A DNA stretch of 64,000 bases from Moniliella sp. 'wahieum' (GCA_003971905.1 RSEE01000003.1:1-64000), one strand, 5' to 3'. Shown: positions 11,961-23,390, counted from the first letter of the stretch. Made by a program: numbers and translations. Notes: generated by a model not told the origin, from the letters alone.

Positions 11961-12689
11961 TGCCGCCTGGAGGTCGTGGCGAATCATGTGTCCCCTTCCG
12001 TGATGCGTGAACGAGGCCGGTGGGAACTAGCGTAACACCAACAGCTCAGGCGCGCACGCCCAAGCCAGGCAGTCGATGTCGGCTGTGCTCAGCCTAATCT
12101 GGCAGCCGAAGCGGACAACCCGGCAGTTCCAATTCGGATCCATTCGAGTGGTGGAGTGCGCTGTGCCCTCGCCGCCGGGCAGCACAATGGTACGGCGTTG
12201 GTTCAAGGAGGCGGTCGGTCGATTGGGAAGAGTTATCATCCCGACGATTTTGCCGCGTTCAACCTGCTTGCCCTGCCGAAGGCGGGCTTGCGGGGGGCTC
12301 TTCGGCCGACGTTTGTGCCACGCTCAAGGCCTATTCGGAGGTGGCTTGGCCGCCAGCTATGGAGAAGGGCTCTGCAGAGCGCTAGCGTTCCGATGATTTG
12401 ACCTGTGCACACCGCCAGGTCAAAGAGGGAATGCTGGGGCGTGCGGCGCGCACGTTGCATCCCCCGGATGCGCGTGGTGGTTTTGGACGGAAACGGTTGA
12501 GGCCCTGGTGCAAGCACCCTGCAGGCCCGAAGAACCCGCTGGCTGGTTTGGAAATGTCGGAGCGGGCCCCGCCTGGTTTAACAGGCGACCCGCAGCGGCG
12601 GACGCCGGTGAGCCTGGTTTTGGAGTTGGATGAAAGCAGCTTTCCCGGGACGTGGGGGGAGGCGTGGGCGAATGGTCGGTCCTCTTCTC

Positions 12690-13815
12690 CAGTTGGCTTT
12701 AAAGCACGATGACTTTAGAGCGGCTCTCAAAGCCACGGCATTGCCATGTTTCATGGGACGTGCCCGGGTGCTCAGCTGTTGTGCACCAGTAGGTTGACGG
12801 CGCTTGCCAAGCCTGACGGCGAGTGAGACCGATCGCCTGTGGTGAGCTACTTTACCGCGTAATGGCCAAAGCACTTCTTCTTCATTTGGATGTGGCTACT
12901 CCTCTGCTCCACACGCAGTTGGGCGTCAAGTCCAAGGACGGGGTGGAGCCGATTGTGCGGCTTATGGATCGTTTGGTTAGTGGGGAAGAAAGGGACCCGG
13001 CTTGGGCCAAGTTCAACTGTGTGCTGTCGTTGGACTTTAAGAATGCGTTCAACTGGATCTACCGGGCAGCGGTGGCCCAGGCGGAGAGTGGCTATTCGTC
13101 CGAGCTCCTTCCTTTCTTTCGTTGGGCTTATGGGAAGCACACCCAGTTGGTGTTGGGTGGTGCAGGCAGCTTTGGAACCCTCCTTAGCCAGCAGGGAGTG
13201 AGGCAGGGCGACCCCTTTGGGCCCTTCTTCTTTTCTGTCGGCATCCGCAGTATGTTCGAGCAGCGCAGCGCACGTTGGGCGACGATGGGTTGGTGGTGTC
13301 CTATTGGATGTCACTTATGTATTGTCGCGCAACGCCCATGCGTTGCAGCTGGTCTCGCGTGTCGTGGCGCAGAGCAAGACGGGGCTGGAATCAACCTGAG
13401 CAAGAACGAAGACTGTCTCGACGCAGAAGTTGCGTCTGGAGGGCGGCACCTTCCTCGGCTCGTGCGTGGGTCCCAGGGAAGCTCGGCTCGCTTTTCTGCA
13501 GGCAAAGATGGAGGCTCAGACGGTGCTTTACCCCTCCTTACACGGGATGCCGCTGCAGGACCGCTTGCTCTTGTTGTGCCTGGCTCTGCAGCAAAACTGC
13601 GGCACCTGCTCCGCTCGATGCGGACAGACGACCTGGCGGACCAGCTCCACCAGATCGACGAGCAGCTCTGGCGCGAGGTGAAGGCAATCGGGGGAGCGGA
13701 TCCGAGCAAGGAGGTCGGTCAGAAGTGGCACAGGGTTCTTTTCTCCTTGCCAGCTCGTATGGGTGGCTTAGGCGTTCGGGCGCCAACAGTGGTGACATTC
13801 CGGTTGGTTCCATCC
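12690..13815 (+). pseudogene. Reverse transcriptase of a non-LTR retrotransposon, inactivated
   Basis: RT motifs appear in order on the plus strand. VRPIACGELLYRVMAKALL lies near 12,820-12,880. SLDFKNAFN (13,027-13,053) is the motif A aspartate. GVRQGDPFGP (13,195-13,224) is the motif B QGDP. Downstream are a thumb-like QKLRHLLRSMRTDDLADQL segment (about 13,595-13,650) and LPARMGGLGVRAP (about 13,750-13,790). This is the LINE-type RT layout, with no LTRs, protease or integrase visible. The reading frame changes after about 13,260. The YxDD motif region near 13,300-13,315 reads as LLDVTYV, so the second catalytic Asp is Val. No endonuclease domain was recognised upstream. The element is therefore dead. 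The 5' boundary is approximate. Confidence 0.8.
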
Positions 13816-14646
13816 ACAGCTACTGGTAAGGTGCGATTGGATATGATGCCTTCCATTGCTGTGAGACTGCTCGTACCCCTGATGAGACTGGGCTCACATC
13901 GTTCCTGTCCCCCAGGGTGGCGCCTTGGCCAAGATGGAATCGACGCTGGGATCAAGGCACACCTTGACGCGATGTGGCATATCGTCGGTCCGCTTCTGTT
14001 ACATCTGGCACACCTCTCGCGCCCCACCTGCCAGGCCGCCCTACCACCACGCCGGATTGCCAGACGTGCCAATCCCTTTTCACACTATCATGCTCGATGT
14101 ACCCACATCTGTTCATCAGGTACGAAGTCACCAAGCCTTGCTGTGGTGCAATGTACTGACCAGTGCGTTAACCAGGTGCGGATATGCCACAGGTGGAGAA
14201 TAGCCGATGGAAAAGCAAGTGATCGCCCCGCTCTCTCCAGAGGTATCGCCTCCGCATCAGGTTAAACACCCGCCAGGCAACGACAACCTCGGATGGTCGC
14301 GCGGCCGGTTTGAAAGGGGCCCGTCCCAACGTTAACCGGAGGGCGCTGCAGATGAAAACAACGGTTAAGCACTACAAGAACCTTAGGTGCAAGATAAAGG
14401 CATGGATCGAGTCATTACCAACTTCTGCCGCAATGTGGTGCAGGAATCAGGAACGCGCTTCTACAGATCGCCTCGCTCAAGCCCGCGGAATGAGGGTCAG
14501 ACATGGGAGTGTACGGCCAACAGGATGAAACGCAGGTGCCACTAGTGGTGTCCTTCGTGATGTGCTCAGCCGCGGTGCCCGCCTCTTTGGGCTTACCTAC
14601 CGATCCATGAGGGCCCAGCGCACCCACTGTGTTGGTGGGGATACCT

Positions 14647-14703
14647 GTACGTTGTTCATATTTTCTGCGGTGGCCCAGGTTGCTGACATTTCGCATTGTC
14701 CAG
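14647..14703 (+). other. Conserved spliceosomal-intron-like element, copy 3
   Basis: A 57-nt element with GTACGT donor, GCTGACATT branch region and TCCAG acceptor, homologous to 6965-7022. Confidence 0.55.
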
Positions 14704-15339
14704 ACGCAGTCGGAGCGCCCACATTCGTATAGCCGTTGCCACATCAACGTCCCTCAGCAGCCGAGCAAAGCGCCCAAGGAGAGAGTACCTCCGCTGCGCA
14801 CTTTGGCCATAGGCAGCACCATTGGCAAAGGCAAGGCACGCTTCGCACTCACCCGCGGCTGCAACAACCGCGCCAGATGGCAGCGGCGCAAGCAAACCGA
14901 GCAGCCTCGCGAGCAAACGCAACCGACCGCCTCTGCACGAGACGCGCAGCAAGGGCTGCTCCCGCCGCGGGGTTAACGTTTAACATGCGTTTGCCGCCGC
15001 GTACTTGGCGCGCCGGAAAGTTCCTCAACATTGGCCGTGGCCACCCCGTCCAACCCCCCCCCCCTCCTCGATTCCGGCCTGGCTGCGCTTGCGACCGCTT
15101 TGCCTCTCCACCACCAACACGCTCGCGTTCTACTCCGCCTGATGTCCTTGCTGTTTAACCGGACGCGTGCTCACGGGGGGGCACGCCCCTCGGGTCCGTT
15201 TTTGCTGCCCATCATTGTCGGTGCAGTACCCGAGATTGGCATCGAGAGCGCGGCTGCGTTACCGGGTCGAACGATGCGCAGGGGGGGATGCAAATCAGGC
15301 GACCCACCCATGGGTACCGTTTCGATGGTGGCGATTCCT

Positions 15340-15392
15340 GTACGTGTTCATACCCTTCTGCTGGAGCCCGAGTTGCTAACGTTTCCCATTAG
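15340..15392 (+). other. Conserved spliceosomal-intron-like element, copy 4
   Basis: A 53-nt element with GTACGT donor, GCTAACGTT branch region and ATTAG acceptor. The branch changed from GCTGAC to GCTAAC, which still fits the fungal consensus. Confidence 0.6.
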
Positions 15393-18300
15393 CTGGACAC
15401 AGCTCCAGAGGAACTGCGCTCGCAACCAAGCAGCCTTTAACTCGTCGCATCCACGTCCCCCCAACCCGTTGTGCAAGGCGCCAATGCAGGGAATATTGGC
15501 AAGGGCAGGGCACGGTTCCCCCCCTCTGCGGATGCGCCAGCAGGGTAGGCCTGTACGGCTGGCGAAGAGCAGATGCTGCTCGATGCTGCTCTGTTATGCG
15601 GGACGGGCGCGTTAGAACAGGTCCGGAGCGCGCGGCTGTTCTTCATCCCCCTCGTTGGACCCCTGAGAGGATGGAGACCGGATTGATGAGCCTCACTCTC
15701 GATTGGATACTAATCATGGGTGACTGACTGCCTCGCTGGACGCGCTTGTTTATCAGGTGGACTGGTGACCACCACCTAAATGTGCCAGAGTGAATCCTCC
15801 GCCTCGCCCCTTTTGCTCGCCACTCGCACCAGGGCTGTGGCCTATTGCGACTCCCTTGTTCTCCCTTCCCCAACTCGCGACCCCACGTCTCCGCTGCCCC
15901 GCACAGACCGTCAGATTCTCTCCCACCAGAGTGGCTGGGTGTTCCTCAACATGGAAACCTCATTGATCTCCACCCAAGACTTATCGAATGGGCCCGGCCT
16001 GGCTCCAACAGCAGGTTCAAGCTCTTCTCACACTCATTCCCGGCGCAGACCGCAAAGACTCCACGATGCACAATCTCTTCCACACGGCGAGCGCATTCCT
16101 CTCCTCAAGCTTGCCGCCGCCGACCATCAGCGCCTTTCATACTAAAGACGAAACGATCATCCGCCTCTCGCCCTATTCAATACGGGGGTCATGATTCCCT
16201 CTCTGGTTTTACATGTACGATGACAACCCCCACCACACTCCTCTGGTATGATGTACTGACCGACGCGTGTGCAGGTGGAACGTACAGTCACGGGTATGCA
16301 GACGGAGATGGAAAATCAAGAGTGTCGATCACTAGGGCAAGGACATGGATCAAACCAGTGCCGCTTTTCATTTACTTGGGAGGTGTTAGTGGTTCCTGTG
16401 GACGCTGCCAAGTCATGCTTCCAGGCTCCGTCTCGTCTTGGGGCCAATATCCTACTGCTGTATTAGAGTACCTCCCCCTTGTTCTCCCACAATGGGTAGT
16501 GGTGCAGATTGTTTCCGGCAGGGCGTTTTTTCGTCGCAGAAGGCGACCAAGGCGAAGGGCCCGAGTGCAAAAAGAAAAGGTGCCAGTGTTTACGTCGCTC
16601 GGATTAAAAAAAACACAGCGTGTAAGATGTGCAAGCGCAATGTGCCAAGATCGTGGGCTCTCTTTTGGTACTAGGATCAGGCGACTGATGTTGTTGCGGG
16701 CGAAGATTGCGGATCTGACTCTCGCAACCCGTCCTAGATGGCCGCGCAGCAGCGCCGGTTGTTCATGTTGCGGTTTGTGCTTGCAGCCAATCCTGCCATC
16801 TGTTTCCCTCAAGCCGGAGACGCAGATCTGGCGCGCACCAAACCCCCTGCGTAGGTGGGCAGCAATACACGAGGCACAAGTCATCAGTGGCGACGATCGA
16901 GGTGGTATAGTTGGTCAATGGTAGGAGCCAGTTGGCACCCCTTTGCCTGTCGGTTTGCGCAAATCAGTCTTTTGCTATCTCATCTTGGCGTTGCCCCCCA
17001 CGCCAACGCATCGACTCGGGCAGCGAGGCGAACGTATGGGTGGACTAGGTGAATGGAAGCGAACCAGAGATCTACGAGCCTGCACCTCGTCATGGACAAG
17101 GAAGAGACGACGGTATTGCTCGCCCGCCAGCGTACGACGCTGCTGCCTGCCGTGATTCCACGGCCTTGGCTCCTGGCTGATAGAGAACGCAAAAGTGTTC
17201 AACCAGAGCTGAAGGTCGGCAGTGCCCTCAATCTAGCTTTCACGTTTCCTGACCACGAGATCACGACTGGCTCGCATCTTTGCTTCCTCTGCCGGTATGC
17301 TGCTGTCGGTAAGAAATGCAATGAGCCGGGTCCCCACCCTGAGTACCTGTAGGTCTAAAAAGGACTGACATCACTGGGTGCCGCCGTGAGCAGGTGCTCC
17401 AAAAGGACCATCTATCGTACGGCATGACCCTTTGGTTCTTCGGGGCAAGGTGTGCGATGCCTGTCATGCATCGTGTCTGCCACCTGCTCGCTGCCGCCCT
17501 CTGGCACATACACTGTGTGTAGAAAGGGGATGAATCTCTTTGTCGAGACGGAGATCAAGGCAAAACACCGCAAGTACGATTCGAGTACAACGCATTCCTC
17601 TGTTCCCTTCGTATTCCCTGTTGGTGACGACGCCCACGGGTGAGCCAAGGCTGTTTTGGCGCACTAGAAGCGGAAAACAAACGCCCGTTGCCACTGCGCA
17701 TTCACCTTACTGTTCCGACTCCTGCGCTGTACAGCCAAAGGTATAAGGATAACCCCATGCAACCGCACTGCCAGCATGAATCGACTTTTGCTTGTTTTCC
17801 TATCGACCATGTTGCTGAACCACAGCCTAGGAACCGGGCGAGGCATTCTGGACGCATTGGATGTTGCTCAAGAACGCAAAATGAGCGAGATGTGTATTCG
17901 CAGAACGTTCTGCACTGCGTGCGCCACTTTGTGGGTTCAATGTGTCCAAGGGACCTGGTGTGCCACGACTCGAAGAGCGCGGCAGATGAGCCCATTCAAC
18001 TCGGTGTGGTGGGTCTTTGTGTCCTGGCATTTGGTGTAAGGAGGTGGTTCGAACTATCAGCCTCGCCATCAGGACGCCTGTAAGAGCGTGTGGGCACACG
18101 CAAGTGGTGAGGTCAATTCAAGATCCCCATCCCTATCACGCCGCCGATTGCAAGTGCGTGGTCAAGAATGGCCGGTCAGCATGGAGGGCTGGGCGCCCCC
18201 CAAGACACGCTGCGCCCATTGTCCACTTGTCTCTGTTCTTGCTTGTGGGGCATGTTTGTTTGATGGTTGACTCTGGCTGGCGACGTGAGTGCCGGGTTCC

Positions 18301-18570
18301 CTGATGTTGTCTTCGTACATTCATCCTCCCAAACAGCCGGCGGCATGGAATGCATGAGACTCACACCCTATCGAACTGTGTTTCCTCTGATCCACGCCCA
18401 AGCGCAAGGGGAACGGGCGATGGTGCGTAGCGGGATGCCGATCCGGTCTCTGGGCTGGACGAGGGGGGATGGGGGCGCAGGGCGAAAAGGGGCAGTTGGT
18501 GGTGGCAAGAGGCGTGATCGCGGTGCTTCTTGCTCGTGGCTCGCAGTCGTTGGATGCCTGAGCAGGTTCA

Positions 18571-18835
18571 ACGCAGCGCAGAAGACATCATGGCGAACAT
18601 GTCGGAGCGAATTGGAACGGGCAGCTACAGCTTTTGATGGGTCCCGCGGGCAAGTGCGCATGGTTTATTTGGAAGCCAGGCATGGATGGGTTTACGCTGG
18701 CGGTGCCAGGAACAGGTGCAGTCGTGGTCGTGGGACATTGATGGGACCGGTGCGCCATTCACCGCGGATGGAAGCACTCACTGCTGTCTTGGCGCGTAGG
18801 ACTGCCGTTACTGAGGCAGCATTGCTTCCCTTGTA
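18571..18835 (+). pseudogene. Second ORF1-like fragment of the non-LTR element
   Basis: The region reads AAQKTSWRTCRSELE, then GQVRMVYLE, then GRGTLMGPVRHSPRMEAL and ARRTAVTEAALLPL. The copy at 1,850-2,150 has the same order of blocks (GQARVVHLE, GRGTSMGPVRRSTRRAAL, ARRAVVAEAAL). No zinc knuckle is seen directly upstream, although RCAHCPLVSVLACGAC near 18,210-18,255 is Cys-rich. It is a diverged remnant. Confidence 0.5.
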
Positions 18836-19019
18836 CTATGGCCGATCTGAAGAAGTGTTGGTGCAAGCCTCGATGTTGTTTGCTTCGTCATTGTCGCTCG
18901 CCCGCATACTATCTACCCTCTCCTTTCAGCCCAAACTCGTGAAGAATGATTTTCCAGTTTTCAGGAATATATTTGTTCCCTTTAAACGGAACACTATTGA
19001 TCAGTGTCGACGAGCCTCT

Positions 19020-19780
19020 CAGTGCCCCACCCCTTGCCGCCTCATCTTCGTTACTCCAGCTACGAATGCCCTTCTTGACCGGCCTATCAGGAGGTATGAT
19101 ATGGCTGTCGTCGGCATTGTTCGCGTTGGATCCCTGTTCACTTTGTGGCCAGTACTGTGCACCTTGTTGATGCCCTAACCATATGGCTCGAGTCACCGCC
19201 ATTTCCAACGTGCCAGGGATAAACTGCCACTACCTAAATGGCGGTATGATCTATGCAACACTTGGTGCGTGCATGCGTCTTTTCCTGCCTTGTCAGCCCA
19301 GGTTTGGGATGATGGCAGGGTGCCCACGCTCTCTTGTAGGGTGTGAGTTGCTGACAACCGACCGACGCGTATCGAACACCACACCAGAAGCAACTGCAGT
19401 GGGACATACGTGCTCACACAAGGAAACTGGCTGAATCAAGGGTCCTATTCCAGGAATGCGAGGTGTGCGCCGTGAGCTAACCACTTGACGATGGGCAGCC
19501 GCACCTGCAAGGGAAGGGTGCGCAACCACACTCCCTTCGGCGGGGTCTGTACAGAAGGATCTGGTTGGACTCTGACGAGGAAGGGACGTGCAAAAACAAT
19601 ATCCGACCGCCACCCGCCTGCTTCACTGGTTGTGCGTCAGCTATGCGTGGCAGCGGACTGCGTCTGGCCAACACGGCGGGTGCCTTGAAGCCCTCTGCAG
19701 CGTATTCCGTGGCAATGCATCAGCTCTGCGGCGGCTACTACTCGCAGGAAAGGGGGGGGTCGGGGTGGTGTGGACACAAA
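19020..19780 (+). repeat. Degenerate subtelomeric unit, copy D (5' part only)
   Basis: The block CTCCAGCTACGAATG with following sequence at about 19,050 matches 3,955-3,990 of copy A. The segment at 19,560-19,760 (GGCCAACACGGCGGGTGCCTTG) matches 8,720-8,880 of copy B and 4,350-4,500 of copy A. Only the 5' portion of the unit is present, so the repeat mosaic ends here. Confidence 0.55.
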
Positions 19781-19859
19781 CTGGATGCCAGCGAGATCTC
19801 AGTTTTCGCATCGAGCTCCAAGCGGTCATAGGGATCGCGACAGGTTGAAAACGCAGACA

Positions 19860-20640
19860 TCTCGTCTCTGGGGCTGGGCCGACCGGCTGTCGGGCTTTAA
19901 CCCCGCGTCTCAGTTGGTTACGACAACTATTTCGAAACGCGTCAAGAGTTTGACCCCCTCCCAGCTATCGGAGCCCAGTTTTTTTGGTTCACACCCACAT
20001 TCTGCCGCATTTTTGAGCAGCCCATGCGTAATTTCTTGTCCTGAAGCTACGAGGGGCGACCTCGAGCTGGGAGGTGGGACGCTGTCTGGCGAAATAGTAT
20101 GAGATCAGTGGTGCAACTCAACTCTGAGGGGTTGCCTGTACCGTATGTGTTGAGGAACGACGGCGGAGTGTCGTCATTAGATTGGCGATGACAGGAGGTG
20201 AAGAAGCTAATGGATCGGGGGGAAAGCCAAGAGCTATTGCTTACCAACAGAGACTGACAGGGCAGCAACGCAGTGGAGGAAGAAAGGGCGGGACAGACAA
20301 GGAACTAGGGAGCAGTTGGCATCTTTTCGCTCACAAGCTGAGAAGCCCAAAGATGATATGCTATGGCATATTGGCACACCATTTACGGAGCACCACTTTA
20401 GCTGGCTTAGCGTTTTGGCCTTATGTATCTCGTTTCTTCTCACCAGTCACTGTGACGGTAGTGATGGTGGCTGGCACAAGCAGTTCTCTTGGGACGTGAG
20501 GGTGATCGCCTGACCGGTTTGCTGCTGGACGTGGCATGCCGTAGCTCAGGGGCACTAAACCAGCTCACACCACAGCTCCTGTGCTGCATGCGAGGCCCTG
20601 CTGGACCTCCTTCTCTTCAGTAACTGTCCACCTAAGTGAC
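19860..20640. other. Transition zone without recognisable gene
   Basis: No paralogue of the repeat unit, RT motif or conserved protein block was seen. A plus frame at 19,770-20,102 is open but of unremarkable composition. This zone separates the repeat mosaic from the gene-bearing arm. Confidence 0.4.
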
Positions 20641-20646
20641 CTTGTC

Positions 20647-20970
20647 CTAGTCGGGAACGTTCACAGGTACGGCAAGCAAATTGGTCCCAGCAAGCACCAG
20701 CTCGTCTCCGTCCACAAATCTGACCAGATCCTCTGCTCCTTCGTTCACCTCTGCACCGTGGGCGTTTCCCACCCTGTCAGGGGTGGGAAAGGGTGGAAGG
20801 TTGTACGAAAAAGGGGGTTTAGAATGGCAAACAATCGAATTGGGCAAGAAAGCGAGAGGAGGTACTGAAACAGCAAGGCGCATGTGGCTAATCGAAATTT
20901 CTGGTGTACAATCTTGTGGGCCTTGCCCACCTTGAATTTCGTACGTAGTCCTCACATATCTATCCGGAAC
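20647..20970 (-). CDS. Possible short hypothetical gene with one intron
   Basis: On the minus strand one exon ends YVRTTYEIQ and could splice (GT near 20,935, CCCCTGACAG near 20,780) to an acidic C-terminal exon. That exon contains EGAEDLVRFVDGDELVLAG and a TAG stop at 20,647. The acidic exon has coding-like composition with no matching plus-strand alternative. No start codon or family was identified, so this may be a gene remnant. Confidence 0.25.
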   Translation of the reverse strand, partial: VPDRYVRTTYEIQGGQGPQDCTPEISISHMRLAVSVPPLAFLPNSIVCHSKPPFSYNLPPFPTPDRVGNAHGAEVNEGAEDLVRFVDGDELVLAGTNLLAVPVNVPD

Positions 20971-20974
20971 CTTG

Positions 20975-21757
20975 TTACCGGCATTTTCGATTAGCTATGC
21001 GGGATCTTGCTTCGCCGTGCAAGTTGGTGACGATGATGATGCGGGAAGGCGTGGGGGGACGCGGATGGAAGAGATCGGCTTGTCAACCATACTTCTCGGG
21101 CTTGGGGACGCTTTCATAAGAGCCAGGATAAAGTAGCATAGACGCCACTCAGGTCTGTGGCGCTTGGTCCACACATTGCACCTCTCACAGTATAAGTAGG
21201 GTGTGCCCCGACTTGTGGATATACTGACTCTCTTCCAAGTTGTGCGTATACTTTTACTTCCTCCAGCAGCTCAGGCACGCCACAACCGCCTCTCCGTGTA
21301 TCAAGTCTGCCCGAGCTTGATGGGCGTGAGCGGCGCTATTGACCGTGGACGCGAGAGGGTGGGTGGTCAATCCATACGTGGTATAGTTGTTCTGCGCCGT
21401 TCCGACCCAGCGGGTACATACTCCGCACTCGTGCTTGCTCGTCTGTGTTCAGGCATGGGAACACCCATTTGCGGGGTCGCGCGGTATCCTATCCAAAGCA
21501 ATATATGCCTCTTTTTACTTCCATAATGTAGTACAATGGCACATCAATGTTCAACAAGGAGAACATGCGAGTCGGTCAACAAGGTCACACAGATGCGGAA
21601 CAGAATAGGAGGTGGGGAGAAGGTGAACACAGGAAGGCAAGGAGTACAATTTACAAAAGCAACGTTCACCCATGGCAGCCAAGCGCCCATGGCTGGTTTG
21701 CATGCCGAGAGAAACTGGGTCGGCACATTGGCGAATAAGGCTTATGGCGAATAAGGG
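20975..21757. other. Stretch without recognisable gene
   Basis: Mixed-composition sequence with no conserved protein block in any frame. It contains CTTATGGCGAATAAGG at about 21,740, a partial duplication of the preceding GGCGAATAAGG. It serves as 3' flank of the next gene. Confidence 0.4.
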
Positions 21758-22881
21758 TTACACGTTGAGCCATTCTGCTAGATCCACATCCTCTTTTACG
21801 AGAGACTCAGACTCGGGCGCACCCGCTTTGTCAACACCGGAGCAGACGGGCTCCGACGGGCTAGGTACCGAGTCAGTGTGGCCCCTCTTTCCTAGCGGGA
21901 GCATGATTTCAGGTGAAGAAGAAGTCAATCCCGGAAGGGGAGAGCCCATGCGGGAATAGGTAGGGGAGGATGCGGGGCCCAGCTGCATGCTGTCTCCGTC
22001 GGGGGTGAAGGGGTCAAGTGAGCCATGTCGGACGCCTCGGGGTCGGAGGATGGTTTGTCGGTCGGAATACGCACGAAAGAGACCCAAGCGTGGGACTTGC
22101 TGCGCAAAGCTGGTAAAGAACGTAGGGGGTGCCGAGGCGACAGAGGAAACCGAATGCAACGAAACTGGGGAGAGCGTGGCGGGTCGCAGTGGGAGCGCGT
22201 GGGACGGAGTGCGTGTGCGTGGTCGGCCTCGCTTGTACGACTTGAACTGTTTTGCCAATCGCAAAAGACCTGTCCGAGCAGGGGTGTTCGTTTTGGTGCG
22301 TGGGAGAATTGCACGCTCCTCGCCCAAATCATCCGTCGTTTCTCCATCGCTCTCCTCCTCCTCCCAGGGCCGAGCGGAGACCCCAAAGGGGGCCTGGAAT
22401 CGGCTCATGAATGTGTCTCGTGGCACGGGTAGCTCTCCTGTGTCGGAAGACGAGTCGGTATCTGTATCCATATCTAATGCCAACTGCTCCATTGCTTCCC
22501 CCTCCTCGTCCGCGTCGCCGGGATCGTCCCCGGCAGAGCCGTCGGTCCAGTCGCAAGCCAGCTCAAACGTGGGCGGAGGGAGGAGCGAGTCACTGTCCCA
22601 CCCAGAGGAGGAGGAGGGGCCGGCAATCGAGTGCACATGGTTGGCCGGGGCCAAGAAAAAGGGCGAGGCCTGCAGCTTGGCGGACCACGGTTGGAATTGG
22701 AACGATGGGTGGACGGATGGAGCTGTGACTGATGAACAGAGGCGACGGAGTGGGTTAGTCACACGGTTGCATTGCGGCGATGGACGGAAGGCAAGGGAAT
22801 GGAGGAGCACAGGGGCGGGAAAGGGGCGGACTGTGCCGGGAGCTACTACTCACGCGCAGACGAGGGCTGTGGCAGCGACAT
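21758..22881 (-). CDS. Hypothetical AT-hook-like, acidic Ser/Thr-rich protein
   Basis: The model has two exons. Exon 1 (22,881-22,854) starts ATGTCGCTGCCACAG. The intron 22,729-22,853 has a GTGAGT donor, GACTAAC branch and ATCAG acceptor. Exon 2 then stays open to the stop at 21,758, giving about 331 residues. This start is preferred over the unspliced frame because the splice signals are near-consensus and in frame. The middle is strongly acidic (DDPGDADEEGEAMEQL; WEEEESDGETTDD). It is followed by a basic KSYKRGRPRTRTP segment whose RGRP core is an AT-hook, a minor-groove DNA-binding motif. The C-terminus has Ser/Pro clusters and an acidic end. No enzymatic domain is visible. It is one of the few loci here without an obvious frame break. 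Paired MluI boxes lie about 170 bp upstream. Function is unknown; nuclear chromatin binding is inference. Confidence 0.6.
22729..22853 (-). other. Intron of the AT-hook-like gene
   Basis: A 125-nt intron on the minus strand with GTGAGT donor, GACTAAC branch site and TTCATCAG acceptor. Joining exons keeps the frame. Confidence 0.65.
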
Positions 22882-23048
22882 GGTGGTGGGGCGGAGCGCA
22901 GGGGGGGGGCAAGCCCGGCCTTAGGACCAAGCAGAGATGCTCTGAGGGAAATATACCAGGCGCCCTGCCCCCGCCCGACCACACCACGCTACCCTACACA
23001 CACACCACATCACACCACACCACACCACACCATTGTGCCCAGCAGCGG

Positions 23049-23061
23049 ACGCGTGACGCGT
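23049..23061. promoter_or_regulatory. Paired MluI cell-cycle boxes (ACGCGT x2)
   Basis: ACGCGT occurs at 23,049-23,054 and 23,056-23,061, a 7-bp-spaced direct pair. It lies about 170 bp upstream of the AT-hook-like gene start (minus strand). ACGCGT is the core of the fungal MCB element bound by MBF at G1/S. Use here is inference. Confidence 0.4.
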
Positions 23062-23390
23062 GACGACAGCACCCACGGAGCGGTGATGCGGTCGAAATGG
23101 ATGCGTGACGGCACGCCATGGCAACGCACCAGCCAGCCCCTCGGGCGCTGCCCCCGTGCGGGCCACCCCTCGGGCCCCAGCACGTCCAACACAAGGCCAC
23201 CAGGGATACTGGTCCTGTGCCGCATCACGCGGGCCCCATCGTTCGCCCCACTTGTCCCCGCACTGGCCGGATGCCAGCGTGGGCGAGCCAGCACTGCGCC
23301 GGCGGCGCTGGTTTTCGGTCGCGTTCTGTTAGGATTCGTATCTGAGACACAGCCTACGCTTGTTTCCAGCGTCGAGGTGACCGGTGAAGC

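Larger units (their letters stand above)
13820..17960 (+). repeat. Degenerate subtelomeric unit, copy C
   Basis: This third copy begins immediately after the RT fragment with GATTGGATATGATGCCTTCCATTGCTGTGA, matching 6123-6155 of copy A. It carries two intron-like elements (14,647-14,703 and 15,340-15,392), meaning the unit is itself partly duplicated. It also has the LLWCNVLTSAL peptide block (about 14,140-14,175) and the CKMCKRNVPRSWA block (about 16,620-16,660). Its 16.85-17.98 kb part parallels 10.85-11.95 kb of copy B. The protein family is not recognised. The whole copy is interrupted by stops. Confidence 0.6.

Noticed and set aside
15845-16924. 359-codon plus-strand open frame
   Set aside because: It crosses conserved peptide blocks out of frame with the equivalent block in copy B and has no domain. 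It is part of the degenerate copy C.
18080-18255. Second zinc-knuckle ahead of the 18.6-kb ORF1 fragment
   Set aside because: RCAHCPLVSVLACGAC is Cys-rich but lacks the His and spacing of a CCHC knuckle.
3900-19780. RecQ-like telomere-linked helicase or KDZ transposase
   Set aside because: I looked for Walker A/B, DEAH and helicase motifs and for KDZ-type signature blocks in all frames of the copies and saw none.
22994-23035. CRISPR-like or short-spaced repeat array
   Set aside because: It is a simple CACAC microsatellite without spacers. CRISPR arrays are not expected in a eukaryote.
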